Assembly: GCA_005881595.1 (NCBI GenBank)
Contig: VBBY01000014.1
Location: forward strand, 1-41,480
Source of the DNA: Betaproteobacteria bacterium
GTDB taxonomy: Bacteria > Pseudomonadota > Gammaproteobacteria > Burkholderiales > SG8-39
Direction of reading: 5' to 3'
DNA: 41,480 nucleotides
The notes below the pieces were generated by a model. It was not told the origin of the DNA. It saw only the letters and a list, made by a program, of their open reading frames with translations, and did no database searches. The position numbers and the translations under genes were made by a program. Every line of letters begins with the position of its first letter. The first letter of the stretch is position 1. Below, one piece after another: positions 1-11,290 of this stretch.

Positions 1-722
1 AGCTGATGCTCGAGCAGCGCGCGCGCCCTTTCGGTGTCGCGTCTCTGCACTCGCGCATCGGACAGCGCCGCCTGCGCCTGATAGAGGTCGAGCTCGGAAG
101 CGAGCCCGGCGCCAACCCGGGCGCGTGCCAGCTCGACCGAATCGCGCCGCGTGCGGATGGTCTCCTGCAGCACGGCGAGCTGCGCATCCAGGGAGCGCAA
201 GCCGAAGTAGGTCTGCGCGGTCAGGCTGCCCAGCGACAGGGTCACGACGTCCCTGGCGAAGCGGCTGCCGAGCAGGCTCGCGCGCGCCGCCTCGCTGGCC
301 CGACCCAGGCGCCCCCAGAAGTCGATCTCGAAGTTAGTGGAGGCGAAAAGCCGCGTGTCCGGGCGCACCGGCGGAAAACCGCCCAACGGCGGCGGCACGG
401 TGAGCGAGCTCACGCGCGTGCGGCTGCGCTGCAGGCCGCCGGTGATTTCCGGAAAAAGAGCGGCGCGCGCCTGCCGCAGCACCGCCTCGGCCTCCTCCAC
501 CTGGGCCGCCGCAAGGCGGATATCGGCGTTGTTCGCACGCGTCGCCGCCACCAGCTCCTCGAGCGTCGCATCGCGATAAAGCGTCCACCATTCTGACGGC
601 ACGGCGGCGTCGCCTGCGGCGCTCCTGGCGAGATAGTCCGCCGGCAGCTCGACAGCCGGGCGCTGGTAGTCAGGCCCGAGCGCGCAACCGGCGAGCAGAA
701 GCAGGGCCCAAAGCCGCTTCAA
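1..722 (-). CDS. RND efflux outer-membrane lipoprotein, NodT/OprM family (3' end beyond window)
   Basis: This is the outer-membrane channel of a tripartite efflux pump. Only about 240 N-terminal residues are inside the window; family members are usually 450-500. The reading frame opens with a TTG whose bases overlap the TGA of the upstream pump gene (TTGA), so the two are translationally coupled. The first residues read KRLWALLLLAGCALGPDYQR: a lipoprotein signal with lipobox LAGC (Cys13), then the family's GPDYxRP segment. WWTLYRD, NADIRLAAAQVEEAEA and FEIDFWGRLGR follow, which match the periplasmic helices and first beta-barrel strands of OprM/NodT proteins. It is the last gene seen of the tetR-adaptor-pump operon. 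The family call is secure. The TTG start is inferred from the lipobox position and the overlap. The substrate is unknown. Confidence 0.9.
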   Translation of the reverse strand, partial: MKRLWALLLLAGCALGPDYQRPAVELPADYLARSAAGDAAVPSEWWTLYRDATLEELVAATRANNADIRLAAAQVEEAEAVLRQARAALFPEITGGLQRSRTRVSSLTVPPPLGGFPPVRPDTRLFASTNFEIDFWGRLGRASEAARASLLGSRFARDVVTLSLGSLTAQTYFGLRSLDAQLAVLQETIRTRRDSVELARARVGAGLASELDLYQAQAALSDARVQRRDTERARALLEHQ

Positions 723-3700
723 GCGGGCGCCTCCGCGCGGCGCGTCTTCGGCCGCCTCGCCGCCAGCACGAAGAAGAGCGGCACGAACAGCGTCGCGATG
801 AAGGTCGCGGCGAGCATCCCGCCGACCACGCCGGTCCCCATCGAGCGGCGCGCGGCGGCGCCCGCTCCCGTGGACACCATCAGCGGCGTCACGCCCAGCA
901 CGAAGGCGAGAGAGGTCATGATGATCGGCCGGAACCGCAGGCGCGCGGCGTGCAGCGCGGCCTCGACCGGGGACTTGCCCTGGAGGAAGGCCTGCTGCGC
1001 GAACTCGACGATCAGGATCGCGTTCTTCGCCGCCAGCCCGATGAGCACCACCAGGCCGATCTGGAAATAGATGTCGTTCTCCAGGCCGCGCAGCGCGACG
1101 AAGCCAAGCGCGCCCGCGACCGCGAACGGCACCGCAAGCACCACGGCGAACGGCAGCAGCCAGCGCTCGTAGAGCGCGGCGAGAATCAGGAACACCATCA
1201 CGATGGCCAGGCTGAAGGCGAACGCCGAAGCGCGGCCGGTGCGTTTCTCCTGGAACGCCTGGCCGGTCCAGGCGATCTTGTAGCCCTCAGGCAGCGTGCT
1301 GTCGGCGACTTCCTCCACCGCCTTGATGGCTTCGCCCGACGAGACTCCCGGCCTGCCGCCGCCCAGCACTTTCGCCGCCAGGAAGCCGTTGAAGCGCTCG
1401 AGCTGCTCGGGGCCGACGACGTTGCTGGTGCGGATCAAAGCCTTGAGGGGAATCATCTCGCGGGTCGTGCTCGAGCGCACGTAGACCGAGCCGAGGTCCT
1501 CGGGCTGCGCGCGGAACGGCGCCTCGGCCTGCATCTGCACGCGGTAGGTGCGCCCGAACTTGTTGAAGTCGTTCACGTACAGCGCCGACATGGTGCTTTG
1601 CAGGGCGTCGAACACGTCCTGCACGGGCACGCCGAGCGACATCGCCTTCTCGCGGTCGACCTCCACCTTGAGCTGCGGCACCGTCGGGCGGTAGAACGAG
1701 TTGATGCCGGTGAGCAGCGGATGCTGGGCGAGCGAGCCCATGAAGGCGCCGGTCACCTGGTACAGGCGCGCCGGGTCGGAGTCCCCTCGCGCCTGGAGAT
1801 AGACCTCCAGCCCGCCGGCGGTGCCAAGACCGCGGATCGCCGCCGGGTTGAAGGCGAGCGCGATGCCTTCGCGCAAGCCGCTCGCCTTGACGATGATGTT
1901 GCGCGCGACGACCGGCGCGGGGCTGTCCTTGCGCACGTCCCAGTGCTTCAGCGGCACGAACATCGTCGCGGCGTTGGTCTTGTTGCCGCCGCCGATCAGG
2001 TCGAAGCCGGCAATCGCCAGCACGTTCTGCACCGCCGGCTGCTCGCCGATCAGCTTGCCGAGCTCGGCGCTCATCTTGCGGGTGCGCTCGAGCGTCGCGC
2101 CGTCAGGCAGCTGGACGGTGGCGAAGAGATAGCCCTGGTCCTCGGGCGGAACGAAGCTCCCCGGCACCCGCAGGAACAGGCCGGCGGCGAGCCCGATCAC
2201 GCCGAGGCAGGCGAGCAAGGAAGCGACGCGGTGCTTGAGCGCCAGCTGCACCATGTCGAGGAACCTGCGGGTCACCCACGCGAAGCCGCGGTTGAACGGC
2301 TCGAACACGCGCGAGTGGTGGTCGCCTTTCTTCATCAGGATGGCGCACAGCGCCGGGGTCAGCGTCAACGCCATGAACCCGGAGATCACCACCGCGAACG
2401 TCAGCGTGACCGCGAACTGCCGGTACAGCTGACCGGCGATGCCGCCGAGGAAGGCCACCGGCACGAACACCGCGCACAGCACCAGCACGATGGCGATCAC
2501 CGCGCCCGAGACCTCGCGCATCGCCTCGAGCGCCGCCTCGAACGGCGGCATCTCGTCCTCGCGCATCAGGCGCTCGACGTTCTCCAGCACCACGATGGCG
2601 TCGTCCACCACGATGCCGATGGCGAGCACCAGCGCGAACAGGGTCAGCGTGTTGATCGAGAATCCGACCAGCCACAGGCCGGCGAAGGCGCCGATCAGGG
2701 ACACCGGCACCGCGATCATCGGGATCAGCGTCGCGCGCCAGGTCTGCAGGAACAGGAACACCACGCCGAGCACCAGCAGCGCCGCCTCGAAGATGGTGAT
2801 CGTGACTTCCCTGATCGAGGCGTCGACGAAGCGCGTGGTGTCGAAGGGAATGGTGTAGTCGACCCCCTCGGGGAACCCGGCCTTCAGCTCGGCCATGCGG
2901 CTGCGCACCAGCTGCGCCACCTCGAGCGCGTTTGCGCCGGGCTGCAGGTAGGTCGCCATGCCGATGGTCGCCTTGCCGTCGAGCGTGTTGTAAGTGTCGT
3001 AGTTCAGCGCGCCCATTTCGATGCGAGCGATGTCCTTCAGCCGCAGCACGCCGCTCGGGCCGCTCGCGCGCACCACGATCTCGCCGAACTGCTCCGGGTC
3101 GACCAGGCGTCCGGCGGCGGTGACGGTGTAGATGATGTTCTGCCCCGGGGGCGCCGGCTCGGCGCCGATTTTGCCGGCGGCGTATTGCGCGTTCTGCGCG
3201 CGCAGGGCCGCAGCCACGTCCGCCGTCGTCACGTTGAGGCGCGCCATCTTGTCCGGCTGCACCCAGACGCGCATCGAATAGTCGCGCGCGCCGAAGATGG
3301 TGACGTCGGCGAGGCCGGGCAGGCGCTTGAGCTCGTCCACCACGTTGAGCGAGGCGAAGTTCGAGAGGAACAGCGTGTCGCGCTGGTTGTTCGGCGAGAC
3401 GAGCGCCACCACCAGCAGGATGTCGAACGAGCGCTTCTGCACGATCACGCCGTTGCGCCGCACTTCGTCGGGCAGCCGCGGCAGCGCGATCTGCACGCGG
3501 TTGTTGACGTTGAACACCGACTGGTCGACATTGGTGCCGGGCTCGAAGGTCACGGTGATGGTGAGCGAGCCGTTCGAGGAAGAAGACGAGCTGAAGTAGC
3601 TCAGCCGCTCGACGCCGGAGAGCTGCTCCTCGATCGGCGCGGCCACCGTCTTCGCGAGCGTCTCGGCGCTCGCGCCCGGGTAGGTAGTCGTAATCAGCAC

Positions 3701-3826
3701 CGTAGGCGGCGCGATCTCGGGATACTGCGCGACGGCGAGGAGCTTGGCCGCTACCAGGCCCGCCAGCACGATGACGATGGCGATGACGCCGGCAAACACC
3801 GGCCGATGGATGAAGAAGCGCGACAT
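719..3826 (-). CDS. RND efflux pump inner-membrane transporter, HAE1 (AcrB/MexB/MexF) family
   Basis: This 1035-residue protein has the length and order of HAE1 drug/proton antiporters. It begins MSRFFIHRPVFAGVIAI (TM1 just after the start), followed by PYPGASAETL-like porter-domain sequence, two large periplasmic halves and twelve predicted membrane segments. The proton-relay aspartates are in TM4 as GIVVDDAIVVLENVER (near residue 405), and the TM10-11 region reads GLAAKNAILIVEFA. The adaptor gene ends 21 bases upstream, and the outer-membrane lipoprotein gene overlaps its stop. It should form the energised core that expels amphiphilic compounds through the adaptor and channel. It is clearly diverged from the second pump in this window, so the two are not a recent duplication. 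The exact substrate cannot be read from sequence. Confidence 0.97.
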   Translation of the reverse strand: MSRFFIHRPVFAGVIAIVIVLAGLVAAKLLAVAQYPEIAPPTVLITTTYPGASAETLAKTVAAPIEEQLSGVERLSYFSSSSSSNGSLTITVTFEPGTNVDQSVFNVNNRVQIALPRLPDEVRRNGVIVQKRSFDILLVVALVSPNNQRDTLFLSNFASLNVVDELKRLPGLADVTIFGARDYSMRVWVQPDKMARLNVTTADVAAALRAQNAQYAAGKIGAEPAPPGQNIIYTVTAAGRLVDPEQFGEIVVRASGPSGVLRLKDIARIEMGALNYDTYNTLDGKATIGMATYLQPGANALEVAQLVRSRMAELKAGFPEGVDYTIPFDTTRFVDASIREVTITIFEAALLVLGVVFLFLQTWRATLIPMIAVPVSLIGAFAGLWLVGFSINTLTLFALVLAIGIVVDDAIVVLENVERLMREDEMPPFEAALEAMREVSGAVIAIVLVLCAVFVPVAFLGGIAGQLYRQFAVTLTFAVVISGFMALTLTPALCAILMKKGDHHSRVFEPFNRGFAWVTRRFLDMVQLALKHRVASLLACLGVIGLAAGLFLRVPGSFVPPEDQGYLFATVQLPDGATLERTRKMSAELGKLIGEQPAVQNVLAIAGFDLIGGGNKTNAATMFVPLKHWDVRKDSPAPVVARNIIVKASGLREGIALAFNPAAIRGLGTAGGLEVYLQARGDSDPARLYQVTGAFMGSLAQHPLLTGINSFYRPTVPQLKVEVDREKAMSLGVPVQDVFDALQSTMSALYVNDFNKFGRTYRVQMQAEAPFRAQPEDLGSVYVRSSTTREMIPLKALIRTSNVVGPEQLERFNGFLAAKVLGGGRPGVSSGEAIKAVEEVADSTLPEGYKIAWTGQAFQEKRTGRASAFAFSLAIVMVFLILAALYERWLLPFAVVLAVPFAVAGALGFVALRGLENDIYFQIGLVVLIGLAAKNAILIVEFAQQAFLQGKSPVEAALHAARLRFRPIIMTSLAFVLGVTPLMVSTGAGAAARRSMGTGVVGGMLAATFIATLFVPLFFVLAARRPKTRRAEAPA

Positions 3827-3847
3827 GGCTGCCTCTGAGGCTTCCTG

Positions 3848-4942
3848 TTAGCCTTTGCCTTGCAGCTTGACCGCCGTGCCGGGCCGCAGCCGCAGCAGGT
3901 TGTCCACGATGACCGTGTCGCCCGCCTTCAGCCCGTCGAGCACCACCCAGTCGTCGCCGACCCAGCTGCCGACCTTGATCTGGCGCTGGGCGGCCTTGCC
4001 CTCCGCTTCGACGATCCAGACGAAGCGCCCGCCCTCGTTCTGCATCACCGCGCTCTGCGGCACGACCAGCGCCTGCTGGGTGCCTGCGACGACCTGCACG
4101 CGCACGTACTGCCCGGGGAGCAGCTGCAGCCTGGGATTGGGCAGCTCGGCGCGCATCTGCACCGTCCCGAGGTTGGAATCGACGCTGGAGCTGGAGAAAT
4201 TCAGCCTGCCGGGCTCGGGGTAACGGCTGCCGTCCGGCAGCTCGACCTTGACCTCGGGGTTCTTGAGGTCGAAACCGCGCAGGCGCGCGTACTCGGTCTC
4301 GGACAGCGCGAAGCGCACCCAGATCGGGTCGGCCTGCGTGAGGGTGGTGAGCAAGCTCGAATCCGTGCCGGGCGTGACCAGGCTGCCGATCGATTGCTGA
4401 GCGCGGCCGGTGATGCCGGCGATCGGGGCGTTCACCGACGCATAGGAGAGATTGAGCTCGGATTGGCGCACGCGTGCCTCGGCCAGCTGCGCCGCGGCGA
4501 GCGCCTGCTTCAGGCCGGTCGCCGCCTGGTCGGCTTCCCTCTGGCTGATCGCGCGCCGGTCGGCGAGACCCTTCAGGCGCTCGAGATCCTGCTGCGCCTG
4601 CTCCTGGCGCGCGCGCTCCTGCGCGAGCGAGGCGCGCGCCTGCTGCAAGTCGATCTCGAGCGGCGCCCGGTCGATGAGGAACAGCCGCGCGCCGGCCTTG
4701 ACCGTATCGCCTTCGGTGTAGAGCTGCCGCTCCAGCGTGCCGGGCACGCGCGCCCGGATCTGCACCTCCTTCGAGCCCTCGGTGCGGGCCACCGCCTCGA
4801 ACACGATCGGCACGGCCTTGGGCGCAAGCTGCACGGCGCTGACCGGAACGGCGGCCAGGGCCGCCGCCTTCTGCTGCGCATCGCCCCGGGTGCAGCCGGA
4901 CGCCGCAAACAGCATCAAAAGCGCAATCGTCATGCGGTTCAT
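3848..4942 (-). CDS. RND efflux periplasmic adaptor (membrane fusion protein), AcrA/MexE-like lipoprotein
   Basis: This 364-residue adaptor links the RND pump to the outer-membrane channel. It begins MNRMTIALLMLFAASGCTRG, a lipoprotein signal with the predicted lipidated Cys at 17. The barrel-sandwich half motifs follow (VQIRARVPGTLERQLYTEGD), then a Q/A/R-rich alpha-hairpin with coiled-coil periodicity at about 95-165, the lipoyl/beta-barrel half (LNLSYASVNAPIAGITGRAQ) and a membrane-proximal domain. The ATG at 4942 overlaps the TGA of tetR as ATGA and places the signal peptide correctly. A longer reading frame into tetR has no homology-like sequence. It is the second gene of the operon. Confidence 0.95.
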   Translation of the reverse strand: MNRMTIALLMLFAASGCTRGDAQQKAAALAAVPVSAVQLAPKAVPIVFEAVARTEGSKEVQIRARVPGTLERQLYTEGDTVKAGARLFLIDRAPLEIDLQQARASLAQERARQEQAQQDLERLKGLADRRAISQREADQAATGLKQALAAAQLAEARVRQSELNLSYASVNAPIAGITGRAQQSIGSLVTPGTDSSLLTTLTQADPIWVRFALSETEYARLRGFDLKNPEVKVELPDGSRYPEPGRLNFSSSSVDSNLGTVQMRAELPNPRLQLLPGQYVRVQVVAGTQQALVVPQSAVMQNEGGRFVWIVEAEGKAAQRQIKVGSWVGDDWVVLDGLKAGDTVIVDNLLRLRPGTAVKLQGKG

Positions 4943-5526
4943 GACCTGTCTCCAGCGCCAAAGGCGCGCAGGAAGCAGTCGACGATGCGTCCGGTGCGCC
5001 ACGCCTCGGCCTCGGCGCCGTTGGCGATGCCGTAGAGGCGCCGCACGCGCTCGTGCCCCGCGAGCATGCTGAGAAACAGCTCGGCGGCGAACTCGGGGTC
5101 GTCGCGGCGCAGCGCACCCGCATTCATCGCCTTGCGCAGATAGGCCGAGAGCCGGCGCAGCATCTCGCCGGCACCCCCGGCGTAGATCGCCTTGGCGAGC
5201 GCCCTGAAGCGCGGCACTTCGGCGGTCAGGGTGCGAAACATCGCCAGCCCTTCGGCGCAAAGCACCCGCCTGCGATAAGCGAGGCCGAAGCGCAGCAGGC
5301 CGGTGCGCACATCGGCCGGCTCGGCCTCGAGGCCCACCAGCACGTGCTTCGCGAGGTCGCAGGCGACCTCCTTGAACAGCTGGTCCTTGCTCGGGAAATG
5401 GTGGTACAGCGTCTGCTTGGCGACCCCGGCGCGGCGCGCGATCTCGTCGACGCTGGTGTGATAGCCGTGCCGCAGGAAGGAGCGGCTGGCGGCGCGCAGC
5501 ACGCGCGCGCGGTTTTCAGCAGGCAT
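4939..5526 (-). CDS. TetR/AcrR-family transcriptional repressor of the adjacent RND operon
   Basis: This 195-residue regulator has an N-terminal TetR helix-turn-helix at about residues 5-52: RVLRAASRSFLRHGYHTSVD, then IARRAGVAKQTLYHHFPSKD. The C-terminal ligand domain resembles the AefR-like TetR_C group. It is the first gene of the operon and overlaps the adaptor start by four bases. A palindromic site lies 26 bases upstream of its start, so autoregulation of the whole operon is the simplest model. The role as a repressor of the neighbouring pump is inferred from family and context. Confidence 0.93.
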   Translation of the reverse strand: MPAENRARVLRAASRSFLRHGYHTSVDEIARRAGVAKQTLYHHFPSKDQLFKEVACDLAKHVLVGLEAEPADVRTGLLRFGLAYRRRVLCAEGLAMFRTLTAEVPRFRALAKAIYAGGAGEMLRRLSAYLRKAMNAGALRRDDPEFAAELFLSMLAGHERVRRLYGIANGAEAEAWRTGRIVDCFLRAFGAGDRS

Positions 5527-5551
5527 TGCGGATCCCCCGGCTAGGCTAGAC

Positions 5552-5567
5552 TAGACCGTGCAGTCTA
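5552..5567. promoter_or_regulatory. Probable TetR operator upstream of the efflux operon
   Basis: TAGACCGTGCAGTCTA is an imperfect palindrome with TAGAC/GTCTA arms. It sits in the 53-base gap between the end of purA and the start of tetR. A further TAGAC lies directly beside it at 5547-5551. This form (TAGAC-CG-NN-type core) resembles operators of AefR-like TetR repressors of efflux genes. No convincing -35/-10 pair could be assigned, so only the operator is called. Confidence 0.6.
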
Positions 5568-5579
5568 CCAGAGGCGGGC

Positions 5580-7827
<2,248 letters not shown>

Positions 7828-7828
<1 letters not shown>

Positions 7829-8016
7829 CAACTTCTTGCCCAGAGCAGGAGGAGCAGCCCGACGAGCATCGAGCTCAGCCCGACGAAGCGGATCTGGCCG
7901 TCGGTCATCTGCGTGATGCGGCGGAACGTCTCGCGCCAGAGATTAGGCGCGATGAACGGCAGCACGCCTTCCAGGATGAGCATCAGCGCGAGCGCCAGGA
8001 GAAAGGTGGTGCCCAT
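7828..8016 (-). CDS. DUF2065 family small membrane protein
   Basis: This 62-residue protein has two hydrophobic segments (about 3-22 and 43-59) separated by a short polar loop with [20 protein letters not shown]. It matches the DUF2065/YjeT family, which sits beside hflC in many proteobacteria. It is sandwiched between hflC (3-base gap) and hisZ (one-base overlap), so it is co-translated with the HflKC genes. The biochemical function is not known. A membrane accessory role near HflKC is only suggested by its conserved position. Confidence 0.88.
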
Positions 8017-8019
8017 CGC

Positions 8020-8907
8020 TCATTTTCTGGTGGACTGGCGGCCGAAGGCGTCCTTGAGGTAGCGGAAGAAGTCGGAGTTCGGCTCGAGCAGCATCAGGTC
8101 GTTCCTGCCGCGGAAGGTCGAGCGGTAGGCTTCCATGCTGCGGTAGAACGAGAAGAACTCCGGGTTCTGCGAGAAGGCCTGCGCGTAGATATTGGCCGCC
8201 TTGGCGTCGCCTTCGCCGCGCACGCGCTGCGCGTCGCGGTAGGCCACGGCGAGAATCACCTCGCGCTGGCGATCGGCGTCGGCGCGGATGCGCTCGGCCT
8301 CGGCGAAGCCGGTCGAGCGCAGCTCGTTGGCGATGCGCTTGCGCTCGGCCTCCATGCGGCGGTAGACCGACTCGCTCACGTCCTGCGGCAGGTCGACGCG
8401 CTTCAGCCGCACGTCGATGATGACCACGCCGATGCGCTTGAGGTCCTGGTCGACCTTCTCGCGCACGCTGTTCATGATGTGATCGCGCTCGCCCGAGACC
8501 ACGTCGTGGACCGTGCGCAGGCCGAACTCGTCGCGCAGGCTGCCGGCGACGGTCTGCTTGATGCGCGTCTGCGCGCGGAACTCGTCGCCGCCCACGCTTT
8601 TGTAGTACTCGAGCACGTCGGCGATGCGCCATTTCACGAACGAGTCGACCAGCAGCGGCCGGTTGCCCTGGGTGAGGAAGCGCAGCGGCTCGGAGTCGTC
8701 GAAGGTGAGGATGCGCATGTCGAACAGGCGCACGTTCTGCAGCAGGGGCCACTTGAAGTGCAGGCCGGGCTCCTTCACGATTTCCCGCGCCTCGCCGAGC
8801 TGGAACACGATCGCGTTCTGCCGCTGGTCGACGGTGTACATCGCGCTGGAAGCGAGCAGCGCGATGACCACCAGAACCGCCAGGACCGGACCGAAGGCCC
8901 GCATCAT
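8020..8907 (-). CDS. hflC: HflC, subunit of the HflKC regulator of FtsH
   Basis: This 295-residue SPFH/prohibitin-domain protein has one N-terminal membrane anchor (about 5-22) and a large periplasmic part. With HflK it forms a cage around the FtsH protease and modulates its access to membrane substrates. The membrane-adjacent sequence is YTVDQRQNAIVFQLGEA. The long charged coiled coil near 185-235 (RMEAERKRIANELRSTG, then AEAERIRADADRQREV) and NPEFFSFYRSMEAYR are HflC-specific. The first of two tandem ATGs (8907) overlaps the hflK stop as ATGA. A longer in-frame extension into hflK is spurious. Confidence 0.97.
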   Translation of the reverse strand: MMRAFGPVLAVLVVIALLASSAMYTVDQRQNAIVFQLGEAREIVKEPGLHFKWPLLQNVRLFDMRILTFDDSEPLRFLTQGNRPLLVDSFVKWRIADVLEYYKSVGGDEFRAQTRIKQTVAGSLRDEFGLRTVHDVVSGERDHIMNSVREKVDQDLKRIGVVIIDVRLKRVDLPQDVSESVYRRMEAERKRIANELRSTGFAEAERIRADADRQREVILAVAYRDAQRVRGEGDAKAANIYAQAFSQNPEFFSFYRSMEAYRSTFRGRNDLMLLEPNSDFFRYLKDAFGRQSTRK

Positions 8908-10112
8908 CGCTCTCCCCGCTCGCGGTTCCTGAGCGTCTCGCGGTTGCGAGGTCCCGCCTCCGGCGGTGCGGGCTCCGGCGCATTGCGCTGCGAGGCTTGT
9001 GACTCCGACGGGGTGGCGCTGCCGCCCTGCTGCATCAATTTGTCGAGCGGCAGGTACAGCAGGTTGCCCGGGCCGCGGAAGTCCATCATCACCTTGCTGG
9101 TCGAGGCGAGGATCTGCTGCATGGTCTCGATGTAGATGCGCTCGCGCGTCACCGCCGGCGCCTTCGCGTACTCCGCCAGCACCTGCTTGAAGCGCGAGGC
9201 CTCGCCCTCGGCGTTGGCGATGACGCGCTGCTTGTAGCCTTCGGCCTCCTGCAGCAGGCGCGACGCCGCGCCGCGCGAGCGCGGGATGACGTCGTTCGCG
9301 TACGCCTGGCCCTCGTTCTTCTGGCGCTCGCGGTCCTGGCCGGCCTTGACCGCGTCGTCGAAGGCGGCCTGCACCTGCTCGGGCGGCTGCGCGTTCTGGA
9401 CGGTGACGGCGCTGATCTGGATGCCGGTGCCGTAGCGGTCGTGGATCAGCTGCATCAGGTCGCGCGTCTTGTTGGCGATGTCGACCTGCGTCTCGTACAG
9501 GATCGCGTCCATGCGGTTCTTGCCGATCACCTCGCGCATCGCGGTCTCGGCGATCTGCATCGCCGACTCGTCGGGGCGGCGCACGCTGAAGATGTACTTG
9601 GTCGCGTCCGTCACCACGTACTGCACCGCGAACTGCAGGTCGACGATGTTCTCGTCGTCGGTGAGCATCAGGGATTCCTTGAGCACCTTGGTACGCACGT
9701 TGTTTCGGTAGCCGATCTCGAGCGTGCGCACCTGCTGCAGGTTGACGATCTCGTTGGACTGGATCGGCCAGGGCAGGCGCCAGCGCAGGCCCGGGCCGGT
9801 CTCCTGCGAGAAGCGGCCGAACGTGAGCACCACGCCGCGCTGGCCCTCGACGACGATGTAGAAGCCGCTTGCCAGCCACACCGCGAGCACCAGCGCGAAC
9901 AGCGCTCCGGCGCCGCCGCCGAAGCGCCACGACGATGGCGGCGACGGGGGCTCGTCGGCGCCTCCGCGTCGGCGACGTCCGAACAATTCGCTCAGCCTGC
10001 GGTTGAAGTTGCGCCACAGCTCGTCCAGGTCGGGCGGACCCTGGTTACCGCCGCCCGGGCCCTGCGGACCGCGGGAACCGCCGCGCCCCCAATTAGGGTC
10101 GTTCAATGACAT
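8904..10112 (-). CDS. hflK: HflK, subunit of the HflKC regulator of FtsH
   Basis: This is the 402-residue partner of HflC. It has a Gly/Pro/Arg-rich cytoplasmic N-terminus (SLNDPNWGRGGSRGPQGPGG), a single membrane segment near 70-90 (ALFALVLAVWLASGFYIV), then the SPFH domain (VEGQRGVVLTFGRFSQETGP) and a coiled coil with RSRGAASRLLQEAEGYKQ. The C-terminus is low-complexity Pro/Glu/Arg, typical of HflK. It starts ten bases after the hflX stop and overlaps hflC by four bases. Confidence 0.97.
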   Translation of the reverse strand: MSLNDPNWGRGGSRGPQGPGGGNQGPPDLDELWRNFNRRLSELFGRRRRGGADEPPSPPSSWRFGGGAGALFALVLAVWLASGFYIVVEGQRGVVLTFGRFSQETGPGLRWRLPWPIQSNEIVNLQQVRTLEIGYRNNVRTKVLKESLMLTDDENIVDLQFAVQYVVTDATKYIFSVRRPDESAMQIAETAMREVIGKNRMDAILYETQVDIANKTRDLMQLIHDRYGTGIQISAVTVQNAQPPEQVQAAFDDAVKAGQDRERQKNEGQAYANDVIPRSRGAASRLLQEAEGYKQRVIANAEGEASRFKQVLAEYAKAPAVTRERIYIETMQQILASTSKVMMDFRGPGNLLYLPLDKLMQQGGSATPSESQASQRNAPEPAPPEAGPRNRETLRNRERGER

Positions 10113-10122
10113 GGACTACCAG

Positions 10123-11280
10123 CTAGTGCGTGTGGTGAACAGACAGCGGTTCGGAAGGCGCCGCGCCGCGCGCCGCTGCCCGGTCGCGCGCGAACTCGGC
10201 GATGGCGCCGCGCAACCCCTCCAATCCTGCACCGGTGCGCGCGCTCACGAGGACGCGGGAAATCTTACCATACTGGTCGCGCTCGACCGCCGGCTCCAGG
10301 TGCGCGCAATCGATCTTGTTCCAGACGGCGATTTTCGGCACCGCGTCGGCGCCGATCTCGCCCAGCACCTTGTCGACTTCGGCCGCCTGCTCGGCGCGCG
10401 CCGCCGAGGCCGCGTCCACCACGTGCAGCAGCAGGTCGGCGCGCACCGTTTCCTCAAGCGTGGCGCGGAACGCGGCGATCAGGCTGTGCGGCAGGCTGCG
10501 GATGAAGCCGACGGTGTCGGAGACCACCACCGGCCCGGCCTCGGGCAGCCACAGGCGCCGCGTGGTGGTGTCGAGCGTCGCGAACAGCTGATCCGCCTCG
10601 TAGGCCTTGGCGTGCGCGAGCGCATTGAAGAGCGTCGATTTGCCGGCGTTGGTGTAGCCGGCGATCGAGATGGAGAGCACGTCGCGGCGCACGCGGGCAC
10701 GTCTCTGGAGCTGCCTGCGGTTCTGCAAGCCTTCGAGCTTTTCCTTCAGGACACGCACGCGGCGCGCTATGTACCGCCGATCCAGTTCGAGCTGCGTCTC
10801 GCCCGGGCCGCCGGTCTTGCCGAGGCCGCCGCGCTGGCGCTCGAGGTGCGTCCAGCCGCGCACCAGCCGCGTCGACAGGTGCTCGAGCCGGGCCAGCTCG
10901 ACCTGCAGCTTGCCTTCGGTGGTCTGCGCGCGCTGCGCGAAGATCTCGAGGATCAGCTCGGTGCGGTCCATCACGCGGCGCTGCAGCTCGCGCTCGAGGT
11001 TGCGCTCCTGGGCCGCAGACAGCTCGTGGTTGAACACCACGTGCATGGCATTGAGCTCGGCGGCCGCGCGCGCGATCTCTCCGACCTTGCCGACGCCGGC
11101 GTAGAACTTCGGATCCGGGCGGCTGCGACGCCCGCGCACCAGCTGGTGGCGCGTGACCCCGGCGCTTTCCACCAGGCGCACCACCTCCTCGACGTCCTGA
11201 CCAAATGCGGGGTCGCCGAAATCCAGGCACACGAGGATGGCCGCCAGAGGATCGGCGGCTGCGGCGGGACGGTCTAGCAA
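10123..11280 (-). CDS. hflX: Ribosome-associated GTPase HflX
   Basis: HflX is a GTPase that binds the 50S subunit and splits stalled ribosomes, for example under heat stress. The 385 residues contain the N-terminal HflX domain (DPKFYAGVGKVGEIARAAAE, VVFNHELSAAQERNLE), the glycine-rich linker GGLGKTGGPGETQLELDRR, and a G domain with G1 GYTNAGKST, G2 around FATLDTTTR, G3 DTVGFI, G4 NKID and G5 SARTG. The C-terminus is short. The gene lies ten bases after hfq, the usual order in proteobacteria. Confidence 0.97.
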   Translation of the reverse strand: MLDRPAAAADPLAAILVCLDFGDPAFGQDVEEVVRLVESAGVTRHQLVRGRRSRPDPKFYAGVGKVGEIARAAAELNAMHVVFNHELSAAQERNLERELQRRVMDRTELILEIFAQRAQTTEGKLQVELARLEHLSTRLVRGWTHLERQRGGLGKTGGPGETQLELDRRYIARRVRVLKEKLEGLQNRRQLQRRARVRRDVLSISIAGYTNAGKSTLFNALAHAKAYEADQLFATLDTTTRRLWLPEAGPVVVSDTVGFIRSLPHSLIAAFRATLEETVRADLLLHVVDAASAARAEQAAEVDKVLGEIGADAVPKIAVWNKIDCAHLEPAVERDQYGKISRVLVSARTGAGLEGLRGAIAEFARDRAAARGAAPSEPLSVHHTH

Positions 11281-11290
11281 AGCTCGGGCG

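Noticed and set aside
950-3838. A 962-codon open frame antisense to the first RND pump
   Set aside because: Its Arg/His/Ala/Gly-rich composition is that of an antisense shadow in GC-rich DNA. The opposite strand encodes a complete RND pump.
2103-5123. A 1006-codon open frame on the same strand as the pump and adaptor
   Set aside because: It is out of frame with two well-recognised genes and has no coherent protein signature.
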